In this document: piece by piece, positions 47,101 to 57,675 of the stretch
How the letters are laid out: every line of letters starts with the position of its first letter
Numbering within the stretch: the first letter of the stretch is position 1
From: Reticulitermes lucifugus
Taxonomy: Eukaryota > Arthropoda > Insecta > Blattodea > Rhinotermitidae
Length of the DNA: 64,000 bases
NCBI GenBank assembly: GCA_026260175.1
Contig: JAKCWW010000554.1
Coordinates: forward strand, 1-64,000
Direction: 5' to 3'
The notes under the pieces: model-generated
Told to the model about the DNA's origin: nothing
The model's input: only the letters and a program-made list of their open reading frames with translations
Database searches by the model: none
Program-made: the position numbers and the translations under genes

Positions 47101-49440
47101 TAACAGTCAGTTCGATATCTGAGTTCACACAGTCACATTCATACAAGATAAGCCATGTTTCTTGTGATGCACCTACAGATGTATATCACTACTGCCGTTA
47201 CATGTAGCATCAGTTGTGATTATGTTGTATTATCCTTGAGTAAAAATTTGTGTAATTCATTAGCTCAACATCACTTTACAACTACAGTCGAATTCGGTTA
47301 TAACGTCATGAAAGGGACTGAATATTTTATGTCGTTATTAACGAGTGTCGTAATAACCGAGTAGTATAATGTTATGGTTAATAGTGAAGAATTAATTGGT
47401 ACCATAGATTATCTGACGCTATAGACGAGGTGTCGTGTGAACCGATGTCGTTATAACCGGGTTCTACTGTGCAACTGTGATTCTTCACCCCCAGCTTCTG
47501 CGTTCAGTCGCTCGGCTTACAAATTTATACAATAGATCCCCAAGAATCTGTCAATAACCGCTTATTTCCTATTGTCGAAAGGTATAATCATTACATTGAA
47601 TGATACGAAATCACTCAACCCCTCCTCCGGGGATGGCAGTCCCTGGATTCGAACTCTGGCTGCCCTCCTAGAAATGCAACAGTGGGCACACGTTGGGAAG
47701 TCCCGGACGCCTCAAGTTCCTCCACCTTTGGGTCTTTCTTGAGGTGCCGCTCAGTAGTACAGATAACGTGCTTTCTGCTGCATGTTCTCCCTCGCCTTAT
47801 GCCAGCCACAAACAATCTCCGACTGTGGCCTCATATTTTGCCCTCTGGAATCTCGTGGAAGAAACTGTCATATCAGTATTTACGTAGGCCTAAGCTATGA
47901 TAAAATCGAATGCTGCTGCGACTTTGTATGTATACGTCTGTGTTTACTTTAAATATCTGGAAACTCGGTGTGCACTAGAGGTAAACAAAATGGCTCACTC
48001 TTGCCGTAAATATATGGAGGTGGACCCGTCCGGCTCAAAACGGGGAGGTCGGAAATTAAACAAGTAATTATAAACAAGCTACGATAATCTATACGCTTAA
48101 GTTCTTATATTAGCATTATATAAAAAACACTTTTGCGAGTATTCGTTTAGAACATTTTTACCCAATTTTTGTCGAACTGTAAGTATAGTCGGCGTGTTCG
48201 TTTCCATGGAACCCCATCCAAAACTAAGTTCAGGTAGTTACAGATAGAGGCAAAAATGGCAGCAGTAAATGGTACTGTTTCTGTCCGCACTTCAGCGTTG
48301 GCCTTTCCTGAAAGGTGCTATCTCGTGGTATTATTATTATTATTATTATTATAAAAGGTAAAGTCCACCCTGTAACCTGCCGTGGAGGCACAGAGGAGGG
48401 ATAGACGTATAGTTCTAATTTTTTTAACCTAGGCGCTAGATTGGGGTGGGTGGTAAACGCCACGCTCCGGCTGTTTTACTTCCAGGACAGAGACCCGGTA
48501 CCCACTGTACAGGAGGCTGGTTGAGCCCCAGGGTCGGTCTGGACGGGTGCGGAAAATCTCGCCTTCACCGGGATTCGATGCCCGGACTGTCCAGCCCGTA
48601 GCGAGTCGCTATACTGACTACAATCCCAGCTTATATTATTATTATTATTATTACCACCTTTATGCAGGGTACTTACAATTATATACGTGAAACCATGTTT
48701 CTGGGGTATATAACGTTGCAGCTATTCTGTGGTTACAATTTATGGTACGTGTAATGGTATTTCCCATGATGAACGTTTTGTACTTTTATTTATTTTTATT
48801 TTATTTTTTGTACTTTTATTTATTATTATTATTCTGTTGTATCAAGCAGTCTTTCAAGAACTTTTCTTCATATTAGCGTGCACATCTAGTGAGATCTGAT
48901 GTCAAAAGTGTCCCTCGAAGGTGTCAGTAAGAATGAATCAATGACAGACTGAAAGTTATGGATGAAGCAGAACAATGTTACGCCCTGTTATAATTTCTCG
49001 GCGTTTGGTTTTCGTCTCATAATTCGTTACGTTAAATAAAGAGACCAATATAAAATAGCCACAAAGTTATTTGTATTCCATATCCTACATTTTATGGCAG
49101 GGATACACGCTGCCTATGTTTCATATAATTGGCTTTTTAACTAAGTGCCACAGCGACGCCTGAAAACTAAAAAATGTATCGGAGCGACGCCCTGACTTCA
49201 CCACAGCCCGATATAATCCATTACGAAGTTAACACAAGTTCAGAGGAAACTTCATGCAGACTACGGTGAGGATTTGTAGAAACCCACATAAATACATTTA
49301 ATGCATACCTGCAGTCGATCTATCCTCCGCGCCAGGCCAACTACTTTGAGCCCTTTCTTGACCAACTCTTTGGCAATGGCGGCCCCTATCCCTGAACTGG
49401 CACCCGTCACAGCCGCAACACGTCCAACCCATCGCTCCAT
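44176..49440 (-). CDS. Classical short-chain dehydrogenase/reductase, DHRS11 / farnesol dehydrogenase-like
   Basis: Six exons on the minus strand: 49309-49440, 46288-46456, 45120-45249, 44879-45011, 44642-44797, 44176-44217; 253 residues, the normal length for this group. NADP(H)-dependent oxidoreductase with a Rossmann fold. Seen: TGASSGIG (12-19) for cofactor binding, acidic Asp63 in CDIT, NNAG (89-92), structural Asn114 in DVN, catalytic Ser near 144-146 (INSISGHS), Tyr160 and Lys164 in YGATK, then SPGLVRTEI (about 191-199). The last exon is tiny ([13 protein letters not shown] plus stop). For exon 4 the acceptor giving INSISG was preferred over one 6 bases downstream, which breaks frame. 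Insect relatives include farnesol dehydrogenases of juvenile hormone metabolism, but substrate cannot be told from sequence. ATG lies in a locally GC-richer stretch. No neighbour suggests a shared pathway. Confidence 0.93.
44395..44570 (+). repeat. Dispersed repeat, copy 2 (shared with 15440-15650)
   Basis: Aligns to copy 1 from GGAACATCGTTAACTGC through CAGCAACAGCACTGTGAGAA. Lies inside the last intron of the SDR gene, which has its small terminal exon at 44176-44217. Confidence 0.55.
46140..46245 (-). repeat. Third copy of the LCDKA-type repeat beside an SDR exon
   Basis: TGACCCTGGGCAGCTTTATC and CCCGCATCCGCCAGGACATC match the 39497-39537 copy. It starts about 40 bases inside the intron following SDR exon 2 (donor at 46286-46287). 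Confidence 0.55.
47285..47469. mobile_element. Short pogo-type MITE
   Basis: Inverted termini: CAGTCGAATTCGGTTATAAC at the left and the complement of CAGTAGAACCCGGTTATAAC at the right. The left flank is TA (47283-47284); the right flank reads TG, a likely mutated TA. The interior is AT-rich and noncoding. It lies in the first intron region of the SDR gene. Confidence 0.7.
48353..48631 (-). mobile_element. SINE family 2, full copy between (ATT)n tracts
   Basis: Same family as 18130-18410; the head end at 48560-48630 gives A and B boxes on the minus strand. An (ATT)n run (48329-48352) is at its tail and another (48634-48652) beyond its head, so it may have inserted in a microsatellite or carries an (ATT)n tail. 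Confidence 0.85.
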
Positions 49441-49757
49441 TGTTGAAGAACTACAACGCTTGTGTTGTCTCGTACAGCCTAGGTTATGACCGACCAGAAT
49501 GAGATGTGTGAGACGAATGCTAGGCAACAAGGTTAGGGGGGGGGGAGCGTCGTCTGCTTCTCGGCAAGTTCCGTTCGGGTCACGTGGTACTGCTCTCACG
49601 GAAGTGTTTCCAAACGATTAGCGCTGTTCGAACCACTCAGTTTCTATGGCCAAATCGAAAAATGTTACAACACTGCACTGCACAATGCGGAACGCTTCCG
49701 CACGACCATCAAACGATACCTGAAGTCTTCAGAGAATGGCTGCCACAAGCCCCATGC

Positions 49758-50137
49758 TGTATACACACAGGTTTATTCCCAACTAATTGCACAACTGGTT
49801 TTATTGCTCTTACATGTTTCGGCTGCAAAACGCTGTCATCTTCAGGGTGCCACAAGTGTTGAAGACATGTACAGCATAGATAAAAATCCTCTGTCACCAG
49901 ATGTTTGGATACTACATTGTACGTAATTTTAATACTTGTGTTATAATTGTAATACGATTTTAATAATACTGTATACTTACGGAATTACGGTAATATGTAT
50001 AAATATTTTACCATTTATATTTTTACAAACTGTATAGAACGCTGTACATGTCTTCAACACTTGTGGCTCCCTGAAGACTGCTGCAGTATGCAGCCGAAAT
50101 ATGTGCGATTAGTTGGGAATAAACTTGTGTGTATCAG
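49758..50137. mobile_element. Long inverted-repeat element, second type
   Basis: Left arm about 49758-49878, right arm 50041-50137; inverted similarity covers TACACACA-GTTTATTCCCAACTAA, the TTTCGGCTGC block, CTTCAGGG, and CCACAAGTGTTGAAGACATG. The left arm carries about 20 extra bases after the AACTAATTGCAC word. Spacer is AT-rich. No clear flanking direct repeat. It shares the TTTCGGC-N10-CATCTTCAGGG core with the element at 42888-43442 but is otherwise different in sequence. Confidence 0.75.
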
Positions 50138-50537
50138 ACAATTGCACGGAAAATGTAAAATGTTAAACTTATGTTGTAATAGGTTATGGTATTTTGCGAC
50201 CAAGGTCAAGCTGCAGAAGAAATGTATCGGACTGCGCTCACAGCGGTGTGGACGGTCTTATCTGCCGCTTGGAATATTACATAAACGTAAATTTATCCCT
50301 GTACATGTCATGAAGGCATATAATGTAATTGAAGTATAGCTCCACTCATTCTGAACCTCGGCACTTGATGGAGGTGAGTGGTCAGCCACCCCCCACGCCA
50401 GCCGCTTTACCCCCAGAGAAAGCACTCCCGTTGAATATAAGGCTGAGTGTGCCCCACATCCGGTCTGGACACTGCAAGAAAGTCTGTCGCTCCCTCCAAG
50501 GAATGGAACCACGAATCCTCGGCTGTCCAACACGCAG

Positions 50538-50723
50538 GTACAGGTAAAGTTCTCCCTAGAACAGGCCATAAAGGCCCAAAGGGGGAGTAGAGGTATAGCT
50601 CTANNNNNNNNNNNNNNNNNNNNNNNNNNNNNNNNNNNNNNNNNNNNNNNNNNACCGGGATTCGATCCCCGGACCGTCCAGCTCGTAGCGAGTCGCTATG
50701 CCGACTACGCTATCCCAGCCCAC
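50538..50723 (-). mobile_element. SINE family 2, inner (younger) copy of a nested pair
   Basis: Head on the minus strand is GGCTGGGATAGCGTAGTCGG with a perfect A box and B box GGATCGAATCC. Part of its body is the 50-N gap (50604-50653). A perfect 12-bp repeat TCCAACACGCAG flanks it at 50526-50537 and 50724-50735; the flanking sequence on both sides is another SINE. Confidence 0.9.
50604..50653. other. Assembly gap (50 N)
   Basis: Run of unknown bases inside the inner SINE copy; probably the collapsed or unresolved SINE body. Confidence 1.
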
Positions 50724-51756
50724 TCCAACACGCAGTGTAGTCGTAATTTCCGACTGAGCCACCCTGGCTCCTTTATCATGTTGACTAGAACTTTGAATCT
50801 ATCTTGTTATAAAATTTTTTTTATTGTTGTAAGAGTACAGAGATTGTGTTTTGGCGTTTATGCTACGTGTTAATATGTTCGGCCCCCTGGCTACCTACCC
50901 TGACTGAAGAAGGCACTGCCATCGTTTGAGACGTCATTTGACGGCGTCACATCTCAGAAGACTTGAACTTCCATAGTCCCTTTATTTCAAATATTATTAT
51001 TATTATTATTTCAACACGAAGTAATATAAAATCTATGACAAAGTGCCTAATGCTTATGTATCACAAAATATGAGCGCTTCAAAAGAATGAAAAGCTGTAA
51101 AGCAGTGGCGACAAAGTATCTCGTCTCACACCATTCTGCATAAGTCAATAAATGCGTGACATGAATGTTTTACTTACACGGTAGCGTACTACGTATACGT
51201 TTCATGTAAACACGTTTTAATTAGCCTAAATGGCCTACTGCTTTCATGGACATACCGAATTCAGCAACCGTGTTGTACAGTACCTATCTAAGCAAATCGG
51301 AGGCTTTCCGTAAGTTTATAAACTTCATATGTACTGCCATTTTCTCTTTTGTATGTGACAAAAGGAATAAACAGGACTAACAACACGACCGCGTAACTGT
51401 ACTTTAGTTTCCAGAAGAGATAAATGCAGGCTTTGTATAGTGTTATGCTAATATTCTGATATTAGCTTTGCTGTGTATGCGATGCGAGTTGCGATAATGT
51501 TTGGATGTATATTTCGCTTGTGATTTCATGACTGAAATAATTCTTTGTCACTTATCCAGGACAGTTTTACGTCTGGATTTCAAGTCGTTAACTTCACCTT
51601 CACCTTTTTTTAAACATTACTCTGGATATACTGTTTATAATAATCAGTTTTATACTCTGTGTGTGTGTGTTTGAGAGAGAGGGAGAGACAGTGAGTGCGA
51701 GAGTGATATGCAGGGATATTCCACATTATCCATGTATGTTGGTTGTCTGCATAGAT

Positions 51757-51781
51757 TACTACCACGGATTACCTCCCCCGT
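51757..51781 (-). promoter_or_regulatory. 25-bp motif shared with 36623-36647, upstream of the LAPTM4-like gene
   Basis: Exact reverse complement of the 36623-36647 stretch, followed by CTAACCAACACGGA, the complement of the second related word near 36550. It is about 1.6 kb before the first coding exon, where a 5' UTR exon or promoter could lie. Function unproven. Confidence 0.3.
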
Positions 51782-53412
51782 GCAACTGATTACTAACCAA
51801 CACGGAACCGATATCTCGAAACATCATTTACCCATCTTTGAAACCTAAGTGCCACACCTATGTGCTGTTGTTGTAATGACATTCGACGTTCAATAGTTAG
51901 TGAATTTGGTAGTGTAGTTTAGTGAGTACTTCGGAAATAGGAAACGATTTCTTAGTGCGTGTGTGTGCGTGCATGTGTATGTGTCTGTGGAGCACTATAC
52001 TCTGAAAAGTGAAAAGCAAGGTAAAGTGGACAGTTGCTTTCGCTTGCGAGAATGTTTGGTAATTCGAAACCTGTGTTAAATAAGAAATGATGCGATCTAG
52101 ATTTAGAGTAAATTGTGCTGGAAAAGACACGTAATTCCAAGATGACGGTTAAGTTATCTTTGTCCACGCCATGAGGGCCGATGGAGTGGAATTATAAATG
52201 TTAAATTGTAGACCAGTGAGGTATTTTGTATTAAATGTGTGTGAGGTTATGCAAGGCATATTATTTACGCATTTTTGTTCTATACAAGTCACTTCATAAC
52301 GACAACACGTGTATTCCGTCAGTATTCATGGAAACAAAGCAGATGACGTTTTACTTTTCACCACTTTGGGTTTGGTCTACTTTGTAGTTTGGCACCGTAA
52401 GTAGGAATGATTTGTAATTGTAAATTAAATCGAATTAGTTGTCAGATGAAGTGGGCTAGGTAAGTTACAACGATTTATGCCATATATAGAAATTTTAATT
52501 AATACCCAAATTATGACATGGACGTACTGCACCCTATCCCTCTATCCAGGTGGACGTCCTATTAACCCTAAAAGAATTTCAGTGTAGTTCTTCCCTACCA
52601 TCTGCCATATCTTCAGCTGTGTTGAACATACAGCACAAGTAAATCTTTCTTTCTCTTGAGTTTATCCCATGGACTGTTATACATGAACCCTTTACGTCCG
52701 AACGGGACACATTGTCCCGCAACACCATGTCGTTTTTAAAATTTTCTATAATTACACACCCCTTTTTCACAATATTTGTCTAAAAGGCTTGTACAGGCAT
52801 GAAAGATTGTGTGAAATTTAATTGTAGTTAAAATTATCACTAATGAGGTTTAATTTTTCCTACTAATATCCTTACGATTTTTCCAGGAGTCACGAATTAT
52901 TTATGTACATCTCCAGGCAGTGGTTCCTCATATTGGCAAAGTGAAGCAAATACACGCACATAAAGCACCTTCCGACAGGTCTCTCTTCCTTCTTACAGCC
53001 CTTTCTGTATAATCCACAACCCCTTCACCCCCATTATTTCATCAATAAGACACTACTGAAAAATATCAGTTCAGTAATTACAACAGTAATATTTACTTAC
53101 ATTTGTGTGTTCCGCTTTTCAATTTTAGTGTCAGTTGCTCCTCAGAAATGCAGTTTTGTATGGTATATCTCAAAACATGGGGTAGCACACAACCCTTTGT
53201 TGCATTCTTGACACTTGTATTTTGTTCTTGTTTGTTTGTTTTTGCCGAACACACACAGCACCGAATTCTCTGACATTGCATAGGCCAGTGTCTGTTGTGT
53301 CTTGTGTCAAGCCTTTTAGTAGGCTCGTGTATGGGGCTGGCCTTCCTTGTCTTGCGGTCTGAGGTCGAGGCACCCTTACATACATAAACTGAAACTTCTT
53401 TCAGTTTTCAGA

Positions 53413-56400
53413 ATGAATTTTGGAAGGAAAACACCAAGTATGGGGACCCCATCAGTGTATTCCCATGTGACCACAAGATCATCAGCTAACCTGAAATCAT
53501 CTCGATCAATGCGGTCTATTAGAATACCATGGTATCAGAAGCCAATATTGCAAGATGCCATTGTGTTGGATATTCAGAGAGGGGCACTTGTGACAGGAGT
53601 TTTCTCCTTGGTAAGTCTGTGTTGTTACTTGAATGGGGACATATTATGTCTGCTTTCCGGGCTACATATGCTTAAATTTGTTGACCAAACATATGAATTT
53701 CAGTTAGGATTTTACCACTGGGCTGTTAGTTATTTCTGACCCCTTGAGATTTCACATTCATTTTTTCCTGTGAGTATCATTCCACCAATGCTGTATGCTC
53801 ATTCATTCATCTGTCACATATGCTATATAATCTTAGTAATTGATAGTGTTATTAAATAACACAACCTTAAAACTTAATTCTGGATGCAGAAAGAAAATGA
53901 AAAAGAAAATTTTAAGATTCTGTAGTGGAAGAAGGCTGAAACATGTAGCTGACAACTTAACCTCCATCTAGTGCCAACATTAAGAATGCATAGAGCTGTA
54001 CTGCATCTTCACATGTCTTTGTGGCATGATGTTGCATTAAGCACAAGGGCAACTTCATTCTATCTTTTATATTGGAAAAAGTGCCAGAGAAGTACAGTAA
54101 TTACTGAAGAGGAAAATGGTGCTCTGCATGGCCTAAGAGCATCTTGAGTTGAGTGCTATTCTCTTTTTTAGTCTTAGAGGAATAGAGGTTTCTGTGGTTT
54201 GATCATGTTGTTCAAAATTCACTGTAAAACAATTTTATATGAATGAAACTTTGTGAAGTGACTGTTATCCCTAGGACAGTCCTCCCATTGAAGTTGAATT
54301 ATTTGCCCAACTTTTGCACATGAAATGTATTCTGTTGTACTTAGAATATGTGCAGTCATAAACACTAGTAACACTGTAATAATGCATGGTATGTGATTTT
54401 AATACTTGTTATTGTGTAATAAACAAATTAAAAGTCAGTAAAAACATTTTGGCCAAGAAGGAAATGTAGAGGAACTATATATATGTTTTTTCATGTTTTG
54501 TAATAGAAATCACAAATAGAATTTTACCCTAGACACAGGATATGATTATTTATAGGAGGCTCATTACATTTCATTATTATATTATAACAGCCCTCTCTGA
54601 TTAGTTTTCTGAATAAATGAATATTTGATGTCATTGTGCTGTAGCTGTAATTAAGTAACAAAATTGCTTCATAATGTTTCAGGTTCTGGGTCTGTTCACA
54701 ATTTTCACAGCAATGTTTGACATCTACTGCCTTTCCCAGGCTGCACCTGGCTCCACTCATTATGGATATTACATTATCAGCTTTGAATTTGTATACGTGG
54801 GAAATGTCCATGGTAAAGCAGCTTTAGTACAAATCACAAGTTTTCACATCTAGGAATTGAAAAATACATAGACTAATTTTGTTTCAGAGTGAAAATGTTC
54901 CATTAGCACAGAGGAGTTGTACTTATTTGCAGAAGTCAGCAAATATTCTTACACTTAAGTGGACTGCTCTTCATAACAACTTCAGACTATGCTTCCCTCA
55001 TTGGTTGCTACTATACTGTTTTTACAGATGTCAGAGATAACTGCTGGCATGTGTGTGTGCTGGACCCTCATTGTGTCATTGATTATTACTGCATTCAGTG
55101 ATTACTGTAACGTGTGATAATTTTAAAGAATTTATATTAACACATTTTCTGTTGGTCCCAGACAGTTCTATTACTAACACACTCAGGTCTTTATACAGAA
55201 TTTTTGAACAAAGACAGTACTGTTGGCTGCCTGCCCTTGTTTTGCATGCTTTGAGGAGTGCCAGTAGATGGCATGTAATGTCAAAATCAGTGTTGGAATC
55301 TGTGTGGCTGATTTTGGGAAATTATGGGTAAACTGGCCAGTTGATGGAATTTATACTTAGAAGAGAATGTGTTAATGATATGTATTGTTTTCAAGCAAGA
55401 GTTAGTGGCACAGTACTTGCAGTGTTTGTATCTTCAAAAGCAGTTCCATTTACATGACGAAAGATTGATGATATAAACAGAATAAGATGGCAACCAACAG
55501 ATTTACTCATATACCAGTTTCTTGCAAAATGTTGACTTCTTGCTTGACTTTGTGTTTTTCTTTGGTTTTTTTTCAGTCCGTAATGCACTGATTGTGTTTG
55601 CCTTGTTTTCCCTCATTGGTGGAATTGCAGTATTTGTCACAAGCATTATCCTCATCGTTGCCTTGAGGAAAGTAAGTACAAAGTACTGATCTTCCAACGT
55701 GATCCTGTATATCTGCGGAGCAATGGGCAAATGTGTAACTTGCTTCAGAAGCTGTTTTACATATTTTGTGATGTTGAAAGAAGTAATCAGTTACCTATGA
55801 AATAATAAATGTTCTGTTTGTATTCAAGTGTATTTTATAAAATTCTACTGATGGACATCTAGACCTATCCTGTAAGGGTTTAAATTATCAGCATTTTATT
55901 GATTAGTGAGTGAATTTTTAGGTAGTGATTTTTTAATAAATGTCCATTTACCATAAAAACTGAATGGAATCTGGGGAAACGTACAGGCTTCAGGAATTTG
56001 GGTCTCAGCATATTTAATACTTTGAACCTTGACTTGTTTACATAAACCACTCTGCAGGCAATCATTTTGTTTTTCTGTCCGCAGGAATATGAAAAGAAGA
56101 TGGTTCCCTGGCTTTACTGCTTTGCTATATTTACACTGTTTCGACTGTTTGCATTTGTATTTGGCTCAATAGTGAACGATATGATATTTGGATACAACAT
56201 TGCGATGTGTGTTCTGTGGATCTTCTATACAGTGGCTAGTGTATATGGCTGGCTACTTGTGTACTCTCTGTATCTAGAACTGTGTGACCTATCCAAGCTC
56301 GAAGATCTGGCTCATCTGAGGGTAAGCTGATCATTAATCTACAGCACTTGTTTTTGTGATTTTAAGTGAAATTAAAAAGAAAAGGACCACTGTAATTGAA

Positions 56401-57675
56401 TTAAAAAGTAATGCATAAAAAGCAGTTAATGCTGTGTGGGACATTGCCTGAATTGGAAGAATTGATCATAATAAGTTGTAATAAAGGGTTGGTATTTCAG
56501 TTTGATTCTATTCTCACATTAGTTATGAGACAGGGTAGCACACACGTTTTTAAATTCAGTAGTGCCACCAACCATTTCATCAGCATCACTTGCTATCCTT
56601 TATTTCTCCCACATAAGGCACTGGTATTTCTCATTATATGTCAGTTTTTAAATGTTACTATAAAACTGTTGTTGAAAGTTTCAGCTCTGCAGTTTGGAAA
56701 TTATGGACATGAAAATTAATCAGGGGTTGTTGGGAATTACAGATAGAGGATGTGAACACTATTTTGATGTTGTGATTAATCGTATTATGTGGGTTAATGA
56801 AGCTGTTATTATCTGAGACTACAGTAAAATTCCATTAATCCAATACCCCAGAACCAGACAGGTGCTGGATTATCAGATTGTACCTAACTGACCTAAGTTC
56901 TTACAGGTAATGTTTTTTCACTGCACCTATACTTGGGCTGCACAGCTAATCAGGGGAGTGTTCCATTTGGATACCTCCTTTATCTGCTGGTTCATGGTCA
57001 TCAGGGTCCTATTCTGTGTTTTCTGGAGTCTTCATAGCTAAAAAAGTTGACAGAGTAGGAGGCAAGGTGTCAGGAGATACCATAGTGGTTGGTGTACAGA
57101 CACTCTTGGAGGCTGTTTTGAACATGTCCCCGAGATCTGCCTGTTTCACGGATCAAGCTTTTTCTGATAAAAAGAATTAAGGACTACTATCCTCAAGTGC
57201 TGGATTATCAAGAATGATGGATTATCAGCCGATGGATTAAAGGAATTTTGCTGTATATGGCATAGAATAGTAAGATGTTAGTGAAAAATGAATTGCAAAG
57301 GGTGCAGAAGTGGTATTGGCCAGTTGGGGCCCAGCTGTAGAACCTCAGAATGAATGCATAAACAAGTGGGGATGGGGTGCATGGAGATTGACTGACTGGC
57401 TCTGTAGCTGGTCCCCACTTGGCAACTATTGCCCCCCCCCCCAGAGGCGAAACCCACACTGTACTAGTCATGCATTTGTCTGGAAGGGCTGCTGAAGAAA
57501 ACCATGAAAGCCTCAGTTGGTGTGGCAGATGATCCCTGTGTTGCTTTACATAATCACATTATCTTCCTTCCAGATGGGAACAATGGCATCTCTGAATGCA
57601 TCCACAACTCATTCGATAGCTGGTTCGCGCCCAACAACACCACACAGCACTGTGTCCACAGCTCAGGTCATGTGA
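53413..57675 (+). CDS. LAPTM4-like lysosome-associated four-pass transmembrane protein
   Basis: Five coding exons: 53413-53610, 54683-54812, 55577-55671, 56085-56321, 57574-57675; 253 residues, all junctions GT-AG and in frame. The first coding exon has two possible acceptors just before the ATG (after 53404 or 53411). The N terminus is a 45-residue Ser/Arg-rich cytosolic tail, followed by four hydrophobic segments at about 58-80, 111-139, 149-170 and 181-207. The FTAMFDIYCLSQAA motif in the first segment is the LAPTM4/5 signature region. Charged loops follow: RKEYEKK before segment 3, LCDLSKLEDL after segment 4. The family resides in late endosomes and lysosomes and influences transporter sorting and sphingolipid handling. 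The C-terminal tail is short, Ser/Thr-rich, and shows no PPxY ubiquitin-ligase docking motif, unlike mammalian LAPTM4A/B. A Tigger-derived element lies in the last intron. Confidence 0.88.
53765..53870. repeat. Dispersed repeat, copy 2 (shared with 16455-16770)
   Basis: GAGTATCATTCCACCAATGC followed by TATATAATCTTAGTAATTG and ATTAAATAACAC, colinear with 16676-16768. In the LAPTM4-like gene's first coding intron. Confidence 0.6.
53961..54029 (+). mobile_element. SINE family 2, short fragment, plus orientation
   Basis: CCTCCATCTAGTGCCAACAT, AATGCATAGAGCTGTAC and TTTGTGGCATG match the complement of the family tail region seen at 17513 and 61054. In the first coding intron of the LAPTM4-like gene. 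Confidence 0.6.
56822..57253 (-). mobile_element. Non-autonomous Tigger/pogo-type derivative, copy B
   Basis: Same family as the element at 24931-25388, opposite orientation. Left end CAGTAAAATTCCATTAATCC, right end GGATTAAAGGAATTTTGCTG, flanked by TA at 56820-56821 and 57254-57255. The minus strand carries the same transposase tail remnant (KTPENTE, then DPDDHEPADKGG), interrupted by stops. Lies in the last intron of the LAPTM4-like gene. Confidence 0.85.

Larger units (their letters stand above)
50290..50772 (-). mobile_element. SINE family 2, outer (older) copy, interrupted
   Basis: Body 50290-50537 resumes at 50736-50772 after the inserted copy. Removing the insert joins a tRNA-like head beginning GGAGCCAGGGTGGCTCAGTC (A box TGGCTCAGTCGG) with a decayed B box (GGTTCCATTCC). 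The head differs from that of the inner copy although the bodies are related. Confidence 0.85.

Noticed and set aside
47615-47815. Third tRNA-derived SINE family from the B-box-like GGATTCGAACTC
   Set aside because: No A box, no second copy and no flanking repeats were found in the window.
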